17,524 nt of DNA from Acidobacteriota bacterium (GCA_013362195.1 JABFWM010000320.1:1-17524), one strand, 5' to 3'; shown: positions 6,700-13,964, counted from the stretch's first letter. Translations and numbers: made by a program. Notes: a model not told the origin generated them from the letters alone.

Positions 6700-7578
6700 A
6701 TGCACCTGCGACTTCTTCGATCGCTCTCTGTGGCGGCCTGTGTGATCGGCGCGGGCGCGCTCGTCGCGGCCTGCGGCGGCGGTCCGTCCAGGCCCTCGCC
6801 GAATCCTGGCGGCACTCCGCCGCCGGCGAACAGCCCACCCGTTGTCAAGTCGATCACCGCGTCAGCCGCGCGCGCTGAAGTCGGTCAGCCGATTTCGCTC
6901 AGCGCGACCGTCGAGGACGCCGAGACGCCCGTCGACAATCTCACGTACGTGTGGACGGCACCGAACGGGACGTTCGCAGGCACCGGCCGCAACGTGACCT
7001 GGACGCCCGGGTCCGATGCCGCGACGCCGGGCGACTTCACGATCACGCTCAGCCTCGTCGAGCGCTACATCAGCGGATCGACGACGAAGGAGAACACGGC
7101 GAGCGGCACCACGACGATTCACGTCAACAACTCGCCCAGGGAGCTGGCCGAGTTGTCGCTGCGGTTCCTCGGCGAGTTCGCGAATTCGAAGATCCCGCCG
7201 GAACAGTGCGTGGCGGAATTCAGCGACTCATGCCGCGGGAAGAAGGAGGAGCTGGAGAACATCATCGACAACCGCCATGACTTCGAGATCATGGCCTCGA
7301 CCCTGCGCCATACGGGCCTGCAGATCGATCCGTCGTTCACCAGGGCCACGGTCCACACCGCGTGTTCGTTCACGTCGCGCGTCATCACGAATTCCCCGCA
7401 GTCCGGCGGGTGCACGGCCAGCCCGTCCTCGTGCCGGTTCGGGTCGACCCAGGCGGTCGACGGCGACTGCTGGACGACGAACGTCTATGAGCGCGGGCGC
7501 TGGTGGCTGTGCGACAGTCACTTCGCGCCGCGGGGCGCCCTCACCGCGTTCGCACGTGCGTTCTTTGGGATGCGCTAG
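6700..7578 (+). CDS. Lipoprotein with PKD-like domain and an unknown Cys-rich C-terminal domain
   Basis: 292 residues. The N-terminus is a type II signal peptide with lipobox LVAACGGG (Cys25 lipidated), then a Pro/Gly-rich linker. Residues about 48-138 (ITASAARAEVGQPISLSATV onward, through LTYVWTAPNGTF) look like a PKD/Ig-like beta sandwich. The C-terminal part (about 140-292) begins ELAELSLRFLGEF, has several cysteines and ends with DCWTTNVYERGRWWLCDSHF, which recalls the last strands of NTF2-like folds; that is a guess. The start ATG 6700 has GGACGGAG directly upstream. It follows the glycosyltransferase by 16 nt, so it is likely in the same operon, and it overlaps the hydrolase start. Function unknown; likely in the outer membrane or periplasm. 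Confidence 0.72.
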   Translation: MHLRLLRSLSVAACVIGAGALVAACGGGPSRPSPNPGGTPPPANSPPVVKSITASAARAEVGQPISLSATVEDAETPVDNLTYVWTAPNGTFAGTGRNVTWTPGSDAATPGDFTITLSLVERYISGSTTKENTASGTTTIHVNNSPRELAELSLRFLGEFANSKIPPEQCVAEFSDSCRGKKEELENIIDNRHDFEIMASTLRHTGLQIDPSFTRATVHTACSFTSRVITNSPQSGGCTASPSSCRFGSTQAVDGDCWTTNVYERGRWWLCDSHFAPRGALTAFARAFFGMR

Positions 7579-8641
7579 CGCGTTTGCGGTTGCGCTTGCG
7601 GTACTGTTCGCGAGTGGCGCCAGCTTCCGCCTGAAGGCGGACGCTACGGCTTCCTTCAACGAGGCGCGTCCCTTCCGCCTGAAGGCGGACGCCACGGATT
7701 TCCCCAGAGCGACGCGTAGCTTCCGCCTTCAGGCGGAAGATCATCTCCGCATCCGCGGCACACAGTTCCTCACACCGGACGGCGCCGTCTTCGAGTGGCG
7801 CGGCATCACCGCGTTCCGGCTGCTGGAGTTCGTCGCGCACGGGCGCCGGGCCGAGGCGGACGCCTACCTGACCTGGGCCGCATCGACGCGCCTGACGCTG
7901 GTGCGCGTGCTCGTCATGGCCGACGCGCTGTTCACGCTGGCGCCCGCGGACGGCGTCCGCGCGCTGCCGGCGCTGCTGGACATGGCGTCGCGTCACGGGC
8001 TGTACGTCGAAGTGGTGGCGCTCGCGGACACCGCCGCGATCTCGTTCGACATCGCGTCCCACGTCCGCGCCGTCGCCGACATCTGCGCGCGCCATGGCAA
8101 TGCCGTTCTCGAGATCGCCAACGAGCCGTGGCATGCAACGCAGGCGCGCGTCCTGCACGACCCGGCGTATCTGCGGCAGCTCGAAGCGACGCTGCCGCGC
8201 ACCGTTCCAATCGCGCTTGGCGCGGTGGACGGCGGCGACGGGTATGGGGCCGGTGACTACGTCACGTGGCATGCGCCGCGGACGCGCGAGCATGCGCGGG
8301 CCGTCGCGCGCGGCGCGGCGCTGGTGCGGAAGTTCAAGAAGCCGGTGGTCAGCGACGAGCCGATCGGTGCGGCCGACGCGGCCAGTCCGGGTCGCCGCGA
8401 CAACGATCCGGCACGGTTCCGCGCTGCCGCCGAGGCCACCCGCCGCGCCGGTCTCGGCGCGACGTTTCACTATGAAGGCGGCCTGCAGGCACGCCTGCCG
8501 TCGCCGGTCGAGGCCACATGCCTCGATGCGTGGCTCGACGGCCTGGGTGCGCGAGGGCGCGGGTCCGCGAGTGGCGGGTCCGAAGCGGCCTCGCGCTCCG
8601 TCACGCCTGGACACGCGCCGTATCCGTCACCAACGCGCTAA
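7556..8641 (+). CDS. Secreted clan GH-A (GH5-like) glycoside hydrolase with repeat-encoded N-terminal linker
   Basis: 361 residues from GTG 7556. A hydrophobic signal segment (VALAVLFASGA) is followed by a repeat-derived linker (FRLKADAT..., about residues 24-63) and then a TIM-barrel-like domain from about residue 65 (RIRGTQF, FEWRGITAFRL). LEIANEPWHA matches the beta-4 acid/base Glu of clan GH-A. KPVVSDEPIGA matches the beta-7 nucleophile Glu. FHYEGGLQA is the last substrate-side strand. It should hydrolyse a polysaccharide outside the cytoplasm; the substrate is unknown. The start is poor: only GTG 7556 or TTG 7565 keep the signal peptide in frame, both without a Shine-Dalgarno, and both overlap the end of the lipoprotein gene, so translation may be coupled. 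The family call rests on the two Glu motifs and fold layout. Confidence 0.65.
   Translation: MRSLGCASAFAVALAVLFASGASFRLKADATASFNEARPFRLKADATDFPRATRSFRLQAEDHLRIRGTQFLTPDGAVFEWRGITAFRLLEFVAHGRRAEADAYLTWAASTRLTLVRVLVMADALFTLAPADGVRALPALLDMASRHGLYVEVVALADTAAISFDIASHVRAVADICARHGNAVLEIANEPWHATQARVLHDPAYLRQLEATLPRTVPIALGAVDGGDGYGAGDYVTWHAPRTREHARAVARGAALVRKFKKPVVSDEPIGAADAASPGRRDNDPARFRAAAEATRRAGLGATFHYEGGLQARLPSPVEATCLDAWLDGLGARGRGSASGGSEAASRSVTPGHAPYPSPTR
7625..7738. repeat. Three TGAA/TTCA-loop palindromic repeats at 48-bp spacing inside the hydrolase gene
   Basis: Copies begin at 7625, 7673 and 7721. The first two share 20 identical bases, TTCCGCCTGAAGGCGGACGC, followed by (T/C)ACGG. The third is in the opposite orientation, TTCCGCCTTCAGGCGGAA. 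Each core is TCCGCC-TGAA-GGCGGA or its inverse, a 6-bp stem and 4-nt loop. The spacing is exactly 48 bp (16 codons), and the 28 bases after the cores of copies 1 and 2 still match at about 17 positions. In protein this gives FRLKADATASFNEAR, FRLKADATDFPRATR and FRLQAED, lying between signal peptide and catalytic domain. Confidence 0.85.
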
Positions 8642-8655
8642 TATGGCGCGCGGTG

Positions 8656-9258
8656 ATGGCGAACCCGGTCCGGATCGGCATCTGCGTTCCCACCATCGGT
8701 GAGGAGGCGACGCGCCAGTTCCTCGATGCGTGGACGCCGCACTGGCGGCAGCAGGCGTGCCGCTTCCACGTGCACGTCTTCCTGCACGAGGATCGTCCGC
8801 GCCGGTCGCTCGACCCCGGCGACCGCCCGTTCCCGCTGACGCATACCGCGCACGAGGACATCAGCCGCGTGCTCGGCGATCGTGAGTGGATCATCCCTCG
8901 CGGCACCGGCGCGTCCCGCAGCTTTCCGATGTACCTCGCCTGGAAGGCGGGCTGCGACTACATCGTGACGCTCGATTACGATTGCTATCCCGAGGAGGGG
9001 CGCGGCGATGCGTTCCTGGAGCGGCACCTCGAGAGCTTCAGCCGCGACCGATGGTTTCGCACGATCGCGGGCGACGAGCCGCGCGGCGTGCCGTACGAGC
9101 GGCTCGGACGACTGGCCGTGCGCCTCAACCATGGACTGTGGTCCGAGGTCCCGGATCTCGACGGCCCGACCTCGCTGGTGCGCCTGCGCGACGCGCGCGC
9201 GGTGGCGCTTCGGCCCGGCCACGAAGTCGTGCCGCCGGGCATGGCGTTTCCGCTCTGA
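8656..9258 (+). CDS. RGP/UDP-arabinopyranose mutase homologue, N-terminal part up to an in-frame TGA
   Basis: 200 codons, then TGA, then the same frame continues as the C-terminal part (next entry). The family (plant reversibly glycosylated polypeptide, PF03214) interconverts UDP-arabinopyranose and UDP-arabinofuranose and autoglycosylates. Similarity recalled from plant RGP1: IGICVPTIGEE against IVIPTIRN, YIVTLDYDCYPEEG against FTIDDDCF (metal/nucleotide site, residues 107-110), ERHLESF against EQHIKNL, NHGLWSEVPDLDGPTSLV against SHGLWLNIPDYDAPTQLV, and GMAFPL at the break against GTLFPM. The start ATG 8656 (GTG 8653 in frame) lies just after a TAATAT stretch at 8639-8644 that overlaps the preceding stop. 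The plant proteins are about 350-360 residues, so both halves together make one full-length protein of 344 codons. Activity in bacteria is not something I can assert. Confidence 0.75.
   Translation: MANPVRIGICVPTIGEEATRQFLDAWTPHWRQQACRFHVHVFLHEDRPRRSLDPGDRPFPLTHTAHEDISRVLGDREWIIPRGTGASRSFPMYLAWKAGCDYIVTLDYDCYPEEGRGDAFLERHLESFSRDRWFRTIAGDEPRGVPYERLGRLAVRLNHGLWSEVPDLDGPTSLVRLRDARAVALRPGHEVVPPGMAFPL
9256..9258 (+). other. In-frame TGA interrupting the RGP homologue at a conserved Cys position
   Basis: The frame reads GMAFPL-TGA-AMNVCYLRS. Plant RGP1 reads, from memory, FPMCGMNLAF at the same place, so TGA stands for the Cys codon. One base (TGC or TGT to TGA) explains it. GCAG-CGTG-CTGC, a small hairpin, begins 22 nt after the TGA (9281-9292). 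Options are nonsense mutation or sequencing error, selenocysteine, readthrough, or restart at ATG 9262. Confidence 0.8.
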
Positions 9259-9261
9259 GCG

Positions 9262-9690
9262 ATGAACGTGTGCTATCTCCGCAGCGTGCTGCCCGCCGCG
9301 TCCAACCTCCTGATGGGTCTCGACGCCTACGGCCTCGACCGCTTCGACGACATCTGGAGCGGCCTCTTACTGAAGCGCGTCCTCGACTACATGGGGTGGT
9401 ACGCCACCAGCGGCGAGCCGTTCGTCCGGCACATGAAGAAGTCGAACGCGTTCACGAACCTGCGCAAGGAGGCGCTCGGCATCCACATCCACGAGCACCT
9501 CTGGGACTACCTGCTCGACGCGCCGCTCGAACCGGGATTGACGATCACGGCGGCGTTCCGTGCCCTGGCCGGGCGGCTGCGGGCGTTTCCCGTCACCACT
9601 CCAGACGTGCCTCACGCACGCCGCTACTTCGAATCGGTGGCGGACGCGATGCTGATCTGGACGGAGCTCTTCGAGCCGGCACGCGGCTGA
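9262..9690 (+). CDS. RGP/UDP-arabinopyranose mutase homologue, C-terminal part after the in-frame TGA
   Basis: 142 residues if started at ATG 9262, the codon two positions after the TGA. Same frame as the N-terminal part. It matches the plant family's C-terminal half closely: MNVCYLRSVLPAASNLLMG, then YGLDRFDDIWSGLLLKRVLD (plant RYDDMWAGWCIKVICD), GEPFVRHMKKSNAFTNLRKE (plant GLPYIYHSKASNPFVNLKKE) and YFESVADAMLIWTELFE (plant YFDKLADAMVTWIEAWD). No degeneration other than the TGA is visible; frame and conserved residues are kept to the end. TGAG just before the ATG could serve as a weak ribosome site for restart, giving two separate polypeptides. It ends 5 nt from the stop of the convergent glycosyltransferase. 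Confidence 0.75.
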   Translation: MNVCYLRSVLPAASNLLMGLDAYGLDRFDDIWSGLLLKRVLDYMGWYATSGEPFVRHMKKSNAFTNLRKEALGIHIHEHLWDYLLDAPLEPGLTITAAFRALAGRLRAFPVTTPDVPHARRYFESVADAMLIWTELFEPARG

Positions 9691-9695
9691 TCGCG

Positions 9696-10745
9696 TCACG
9701 GCGACGCCAGCGCGCGCTCGAGCGCGGCGCCGAACAGCGGCGCCATGCGTTCGAGTGAGAACCGGTTCGCGGTGCGCCGCCCTTCCTGCGACAGCCGCTG
9801 GCGCAGGCGCGGGTCCGTCAGCACGGCTTCGAGGCGTTCCGCCATCCTCTCGACGTCCCCGGCGTCGACGAGCAAGGCATCGCGTCCGTCCGTCGCGTAT
9901 TCCGGCACGGCGCCCACCGACGTCGTCACTGACGGACAGCCGCACGCCATCGCTTCGAGCGGCGGCAGGCCGAATCCTTCGTACCGGCTCGGGTACAGGA
10001 GCACCGTGGATGTCGAATACCGCCGCCGCAGCGTGGCGTCGTCCACGTGGAACTCGAACGGCATCCACGAGGGCAGGCGATCGGGGCGCACCGTCCCGCA
10101 GACGCGCACGTGCACATCCGGGAGCCGCTGGCGAAGGCGCGTCAGCGCGTCGATGCCATCGGCGGCGCCCTTCCTCGGGTCCGGATGGTACAGGAAGAGC
10201 ACCGAACGGTTCTGCGGGGCGGCGTCGGGAAAGAACAAGGTCGTATCGACGCCGTTGGGCACGACGCCGTGGATGGCGCAGCCGAACCGCCGCTCGATGC
10301 TGCGGCGCACGGCGTGCGAGAACGTGATGCGGTGGAACGGGAGCGAATAGATCGCGCGAATCCGGCGTTCCGGCCCGGTCCCGCTCTCGTGGTGCATGAC
10401 GATATGCACCTTCCGTCCGCGTGACGCGTGCAGCCGCGCGACGTCGTGCGCGGTCGGCCAGGCGGTGGCGACGACCAGATCGGCGCGCGGCAGAAACGCC
10501 GTTCGGACGAGCGGCACGCGCCGCAGGGGACAGCGGAGCGGAAACCAGACGACGCGGTTCTCCGAGGCCCGCAGCTTGCGGAACTCGGCCCAGCGCTGCG
10601 CGCGCGTGAGCTGGAAGGGATACGGCCAGCACGGGTACACCACGGTGACATGATGGCCGGCGTCGTGGAGCCAGTTGGCGTAGTCGAGCAGCACGCGGAC
10701 GCCGCCGGTCAGGTTCACGAACGGCAGGACCAGCGTGACGGTCAC
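9696..10745 (-). CDS. GT4-family glycosyltransferase (GT-B fold)
   Basis: 349 residues. N-terminal Rossmann half: TVTLVLPFVNLTGGVRVLLD with the Gly-rich acceptor loop, then VVATAWPTAHDV. Middle: VPNGVDTTLFFP, the usual hinge. C-terminal half: HPDPRKGAADGIDAL (Arg191/Lys192 for the donor diphosphate) and SRYEGFGLPPLEAMACGCP (E256 and E264, the EX7E motif). Retaining enzyme using a nucleotide sugar at the cytoplasmic face of the inner membrane; sugar unknown. The open frame begins at 10835, but GTG 10745 is the better start: its GTGA overlaps the TGA of the upstream fusion gene, a classic coupled junction, and the protein then begins directly with the first beta strand. Together with the fusion gene and the SGNH lipoprotein it forms a minus-strand series. 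Confidence 0.9.
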   Translation of the reverse strand: MTVTLVLPFVNLTGGVRVLLDYANWLHDAGHHVTVVYPCWPYPFQLTRAQRWAEFRKLRASENRVVWFPLRCPLRRVPLVRTAFLPRADLVVATAWPTAHDVARLHASRGRKVHIVMHHESGTGPERRIRAIYSLPFHRITFSHAVRRSIERRFGCAIHGVVPNGVDTTLFFPDAAPQNRSVLFLYHPDPRKGAADGIDALTRLRQRLPDVHVRVCGTVRPDRLPSWMPFEFHVDDATLRRRYSTSTVLLYPSRYEGFGLPPLEAMACGCPSVTTSVGAVPEYATDGRDALLVDAGDVERMAERLEAVLTDPRLRQRLSQEGRRTANRFSLERMAPLFGAALERALASP

Positions 10746-13087
10746 GTCGATTGGACGGCGTTCCGGGCGGCGAAGCCGGGCAGCGGCGGTTCGAGGGCGA
10801 GGCGCTGCAGGTGCTCCTCGGCGCGCCGGCGACAACGCGCGCGATAGCGCGCCGCCTCGGCCGGGGGCAGTCGGAGCGCGCCGAGCAGCGCGCGCGCCAA
10901 CGGATCGAACAGGATGCCGTCGAATCCGAGGACTTCAGGCAGCGCGCTCGTGCACGACGCGAGCACCACCGCGGACGCGCACATCGCTTCGAGCACGGGC
11001 AGCCCGAAGCCTTCATACACGCTCGGACAGACGACCGCCGAGGCGAAGTGGTAGAGCGACGGCAGATGTTCGAGCGGCACGAACCCCGTCAGGCGGACGC
11101 GGCGGGACGCATCGGTGCGCGCGAGAAAGAGCTGGAAGTCGGGATCCCATCCGGATGGCCCGGTGAGCACCAGCTCGTGATCGTCGGCGGCCGCATCGCA
11201 TCGCAGCCGTTCGAACGCCTGGACGAGGCGGCGAAGGTTCTTGCGCGGCTCGATGGTGCCGACCGCAAGCACGTACGGACCCTGGATTCCGTGCGCGGCC
11301 GGATGCCCCGACGTGAAGGAAGGCCGCTCGTACTGAGGGTGCACGGGCATCGGGATGACGCTGACGCACTCGGGACACAGCGGCAGCGCGTCGAGGATGT
11401 CGTCGCGGCTCTGATGCGAGACGGTCGCGATCGCGTGCGCGTGCCGCTGCACGTACCCAAGGTATTCGCCGAACTCGGCGACGTTGCCCTGCGTGTGCAG
11501 CTCCGGCACGAGTCGCGGCGTCATGTCCTGAACGATCGCGACGCGATGTGCGTCGCGATACCTGAAGTGTCCGCGCCAGACGAGCACCTCCACGGTGTCG
11601 GCATTCGGCGCACGCCATCGTGGCGCGGGCATGCGCCTCCACAGGAAGCGCACCATCCGCCGCGTCAGCCGCTCCCGCGCACGCCCCGATCGCTCGACGA
11701 CGCGCGCGTGAAGCTCGTCGATCAACACGGCTCCCTGGCACACGAGCAGCGCGATCGGCACGATCGCTATCGCGGGCATGGTCAGTGCCGCCGTCATCAG
11801 CATGCCCAGACACACCAACGCGGCGAGCATGTGCCCCGGCCAGTCGAAAATCAGCTCGTAGATCTGGGTCCAGTGCAGCACTCGCCAGCCGGCGCGGTGA
11901 CACTGCACACGCTCGACGTCGCCTTCGAGCCGGGCCAGCAGGGCGGCGCGTCCGCGACGATCGGTGGTCACGTGCAGCTCGCTTACCGAGGCGTCGCGCG
12001 CCAGACGGCGAATCACCTCCGCGACGAGGTTGAAGTAGCCGGTCTGCGCTCCCGCAAGCGGGGTCCCGTCAATCCACACGCTTCGCGAAGACGTCGTGGT
12101 CGGCGCCCGAGGGACCGCGGCGTTGAGCGGTGTGTTGCGCGTCGCGCCGCGCGAGATCCGTAACAGCGCGCGCACGGAAGGGCCAATCGGCGTAGTCGCG
12201 AGGCGATGCCGCGCATAGGCCCGGAGCTGCGTCGGGTAGCGCACCGCGCCCGCGGCTGCGCGCGCGGCGGCCCCATAACGGCGCTGGCGGACGAGCTGCC
12301 GAAACACGACACGATGCTGGCCGAACAGCATGGCTGCAAGCGCCGCCTGCACATCGGCGGGGCACGACGCGCTCGTCTGGATCGGCCGCAGCAGCGCCTC
12401 GTGCTCGCGCAGCGTGACGTCGCAGTGCTGCTGCGTGAATTGCGTGGCATGGACCCTGTACTTCGCGAGCGGCTCGCGAACACAGTGGACTGGCGCGCGC
12501 CTCGCCAGCCGCAGCCACAGCTCGTAATCGCTGACGTACTGATACCGCGCGTCGAACCCGCCGGCGCGGCGGACCGCGGCGGTTCGCGCGAACGCCGTCG
12601 AGTACGCCACGAAGCAGCCGCGGCGGAGCAGCTCCAGATATCCCGCGCATCCGTCCAGATCGATGGCCTCGAAGTCGAATTGATCGGAAATCCGGCCGAT
12701 GCTGGCGCCGGAAGCGTCGACGAACAGGCAGTCGGAGAACACGAGCGCGGCGTCCACGTGCGTCCGCGCGGCCGCGAGCTGCCGCTGCAGTTTGTCCGGC
12801 AGCCAGACGTCATCGTGGTCGAGGAACGCGAGGAACTCTCCGCGCGCGCGGGCGACCGCCGCCGGCCGCGCCACGCGCAGCGTCTGGTTGCGCTGGCGGA
12901 CGAGTCGCAGCCGCGGATCGGCGTAGCGCCGTTCGATGTGATCCGGCGTGCCGTCCGTGGACCCGTCGTCCACGACAATGAGCTCGAAGTCCTGGACGGT
13001 CTGGGCGAAGACGCTCTCGAGCGTCTCGTCGATGTAGCGCGACGAGTTGTAGGTGCAGATCGCGATGCTGACGAGCGGAGCAGACAC
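10742..13087 (-). CDS. GT2-GT4 fusion glycosyltransferase with internal membrane segments
   Basis: 781 residues. The N-terminal GT-A domain (about 1-240) has VSIAICTYNSSRYIDETLES, VVDDGSTDGT (39-48), FLDHDDVWLPDKLQ (88-101; metal-binding acidic cluster) and VSDYELWLRLA (185-195; catalytic Asp region). A linker (about 240-335) leads to a GT-B domain of family GT4 from SVWIDGTPLAGAQTGYFNLV: VAIVQDMTPRLVPELH, IATVSHQSRDDI, LAVGTIEPRKNLRRLVQAF (R615/K616) and SVYEGFGLPVLEAM (EX7E, 692-700). Within the GT4 N-terminal half a strongly hydrophobic stretch (about 418-456) looks like two membrane helices, which is odd for GT4. Such a protein could add two sugars in turn to one lipid-linked acceptor. 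The start is GTG 13087 with GAAGG nearby. The stop overlaps the next gene as GTGA. Confidence 0.88.
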   Translation of the reverse strand: MSAPLVSIAICTYNSSRYIDETLESVFAQTVQDFELIVVDDGSTDGTPDHIERRYADPRLRLVRQRNQTLRVARPAAVARARGEFLAFLDHDDVWLPDKLQRQLAAARTHVDAALVFSDCLFVDASGASIGRISDQFDFEAIDLDGCAGYLELLRRGCFVAYSTAFARTAAVRRAGGFDARYQYVSDYELWLRLARRAPVHCVREPLAKYRVHATQFTQQHCDVTLREHEALLRPIQTSASCPADVQAALAAMLFGQHRVVFRQLVRQRRYGAAARAAAGAVRYPTQLRAYARHRLATTPIGPSVRALLRISRGATRNTPLNAAVPRAPTTTSSRSVWIDGTPLAGAQTGYFNLVAEVIRRLARDASVSELHVTTDRRGRAALLARLEGDVERVQCHRAGWRVLHWTQIYELIFDWPGHMLAALVCLGMLMTAALTMPAIAIVPIALLVCQGAVLIDELHARVVERSGRARERLTRRMVRFLWRRMPAPRWRAPNADTVEVLVWRGHFRYRDAHRVAIVQDMTPRLVPELHTQGNVAEFGEYLGYVQRHAHAIATVSHQSRDDILDALPLCPECVSVIPMPVHPQYERPSFTSGHPAAHGIQGPYVLAVGTIEPRKNLRRLVQAFERLRCDAAADDHELVLTGPSGWDPDFQLFLARTDASRRVRLTGFVPLEHLPSLYHFASAVVCPSVYEGFGLPVLEAMCASAVVLASCTSALPEVLGFDGILFDPLARALLGALRLPPAEAARYRARCRRRAEEHLQRLALEPPLPGFAARNAVQST

Positions 13088-13090
13088 GGG

Positions 13091-13131
13091 CTGCCTTCAG
13101 CAGAAGCCGCGGTTGGGCAGCGGCTATCCTA
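13091..13131 (-). promoter_or_regulatory. Possible promoter and 5' leader hairpins of the fusion glycosyltransferase
   Basis: Reading the minus strand in the 106-nt gap after the SGNH gene: TAGGAT (13131-13126) could be a -10 box. It is followed by AGCCGC-9 nt-GCGGCT (13125-13105) and CTGC-TGAAG-GCAG (13103-13091). The second small hairpin contains the GAAGG that would be the Shine-Dalgarno for GTG 13087. Each element alone is weak. Confidence 0.25.
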
Positions 13132-13193
13132 CCTCACCGCGCGCGCGGCAGGTTCGATGATCCGAGGCCGCCCTTTGTTTCTCGAGATGTCGT

Positions 13194-13964
13194 CTAGCGC
13201 GCCGGTGCGGGCGCCTGTTCCCACTTGGCGGCGATCGCCGCCTGGAAGATTTCGGCGAATTTCTGATACCCGGCGTCCGTCGGGTGCAGGCCATCCTGGC
13301 CAATCAGCTCGATGGGAAACTGCGAGAAGAGATCGACGAGCGTCGCGCCCTTCTTCCCGGCCATGATCCGGATCGCGTCGTTGATGCGCGGGACCGCGGC
13401 GGCGTTGTTGGAGTTCTTCTGCCCGGGCCGCTGCGGCGGCAGCGTGGCGATGAGCACCGTGATCCCGAGTGCCTGCGTGTCGCGCACCATGTCTTCGAGC
13501 GCGTCGACGGTCTGCCGGATGGTTTCGCCGCTGTTCAGATCGTTGGCGCCTTCGAGCAGCAGAACCACCTCGGGTGCGGCCTCCTTCACGACATCCGCGA
13601 GCCGCTGACGATCGTTCTTGGCCTTCTGCCCGGCGCGCCCCGCGTTCAACACGGTAATGGCCTGGGCCGCGTAGCGCTCGGTTTCGAGCGCCTGCAGCTT
13701 GAACGGATACGAGGACGGAATCCCGGCATCCAGCCCGAGCAGCGACGGCACCGGCGAGGTCGTGCCCTGCGTCATGCTGTCGCCGAACGCGACGATCCGC
13801 GTGACGCTCAAGGTGGGCGGCTGCGGAGGCGGAGGCGGCGGCGTCCCGGTGCCGGTCCCCCCGGGATCGGTGCCCGGCGGCGGCGTCGGTCCAATCGGAC
13901 GTCCGCCGCAGGCAGCTAGCGCCACCGCTGCTGCCAGCGCAAGGACCACGGTTCTGCTCCGCAT
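13194..13964 (-). CDS. SGNH/GDSL-family lipoprotein esterase
   Basis: 256 residues. Type II signal peptide with lipobox ALAAC (Cys19), a Pro/Thr/Gly linker (about 22-50), then a complete SGNH hydrolase: block I IVAFGDSMTQG (Ser63), block II LNAGRAGQ (Gly109), block III EGANDLNSG (Asn141) and block V DGLHPTDAGY (Asp224, His227). The catalytic set is intact. Such enzymes remove or transfer acyl groups; beside glycosyltransferase genes, a role in acetyl-ester editing of an envelope glycan is plausible but inferred. The start is ATG 13964: it opens the signal peptide directly and lies 10 nt from a TATACT box. The upstream ATG at 14042 would put an implausible hydrophilic extension before the signal peptide and overlap the divergent gene. 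Confidence 0.9.
   Translation of the reverse strand: MRSRTVVLALAAAVALAACGGRPIGPTPPPGTDPGGTGTGTPPPPPPQPPTLSVTRIVAFGDSMTQGTTSPVPSLLGLDAGIPSSYPFKLQALETERYAAQAITVLNAGRAGQKAKNDRQRLADVVKEAAPEVVLLLEGANDLNSGETIRQTVDALEDMVRDTQALGITVLIATLPPQRPGQKNSNNAAAVPRINDAIRIMAGKKGATLVDLFSQFPIELIGQDGLHPTDAGYQKFAEIFQAAIAAKWEQAPAPAR

Noticed and set aside
9281..9292. GCAG-CGTG-CTGC hairpin as a firm SECIS element after the TGA
   Set aside because: The stem is 4 bp, the loop does not match the known bacterial SECIS consensus, and such hairpins arise easily in GC-rich DNA; kept only as an option within the TGA finding.
9367..11016. 549-codon minus-strand open frame overlapping the GT4 gene and RGP C-terminal part
   Set aside because: Shadow frame: part of it is antisense to the RGP homologue and the rest is out of frame with GT4 motifs.
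13138..13149. Alternating CG palindrome in the SGNH-fusion gap as terminator or Z-DNA site
   Set aside because: A simple 12-bp CG run is expected by chance at this GC content, and it lacks a loop or T tract.
12206..13366. 386-codon plus-strand open frame antisense to the fusion glycosyltransferase
   Set aside because: The opposite strand carries clear GT2 motifs; the plus-strand translation is low-complexity and motif-free.
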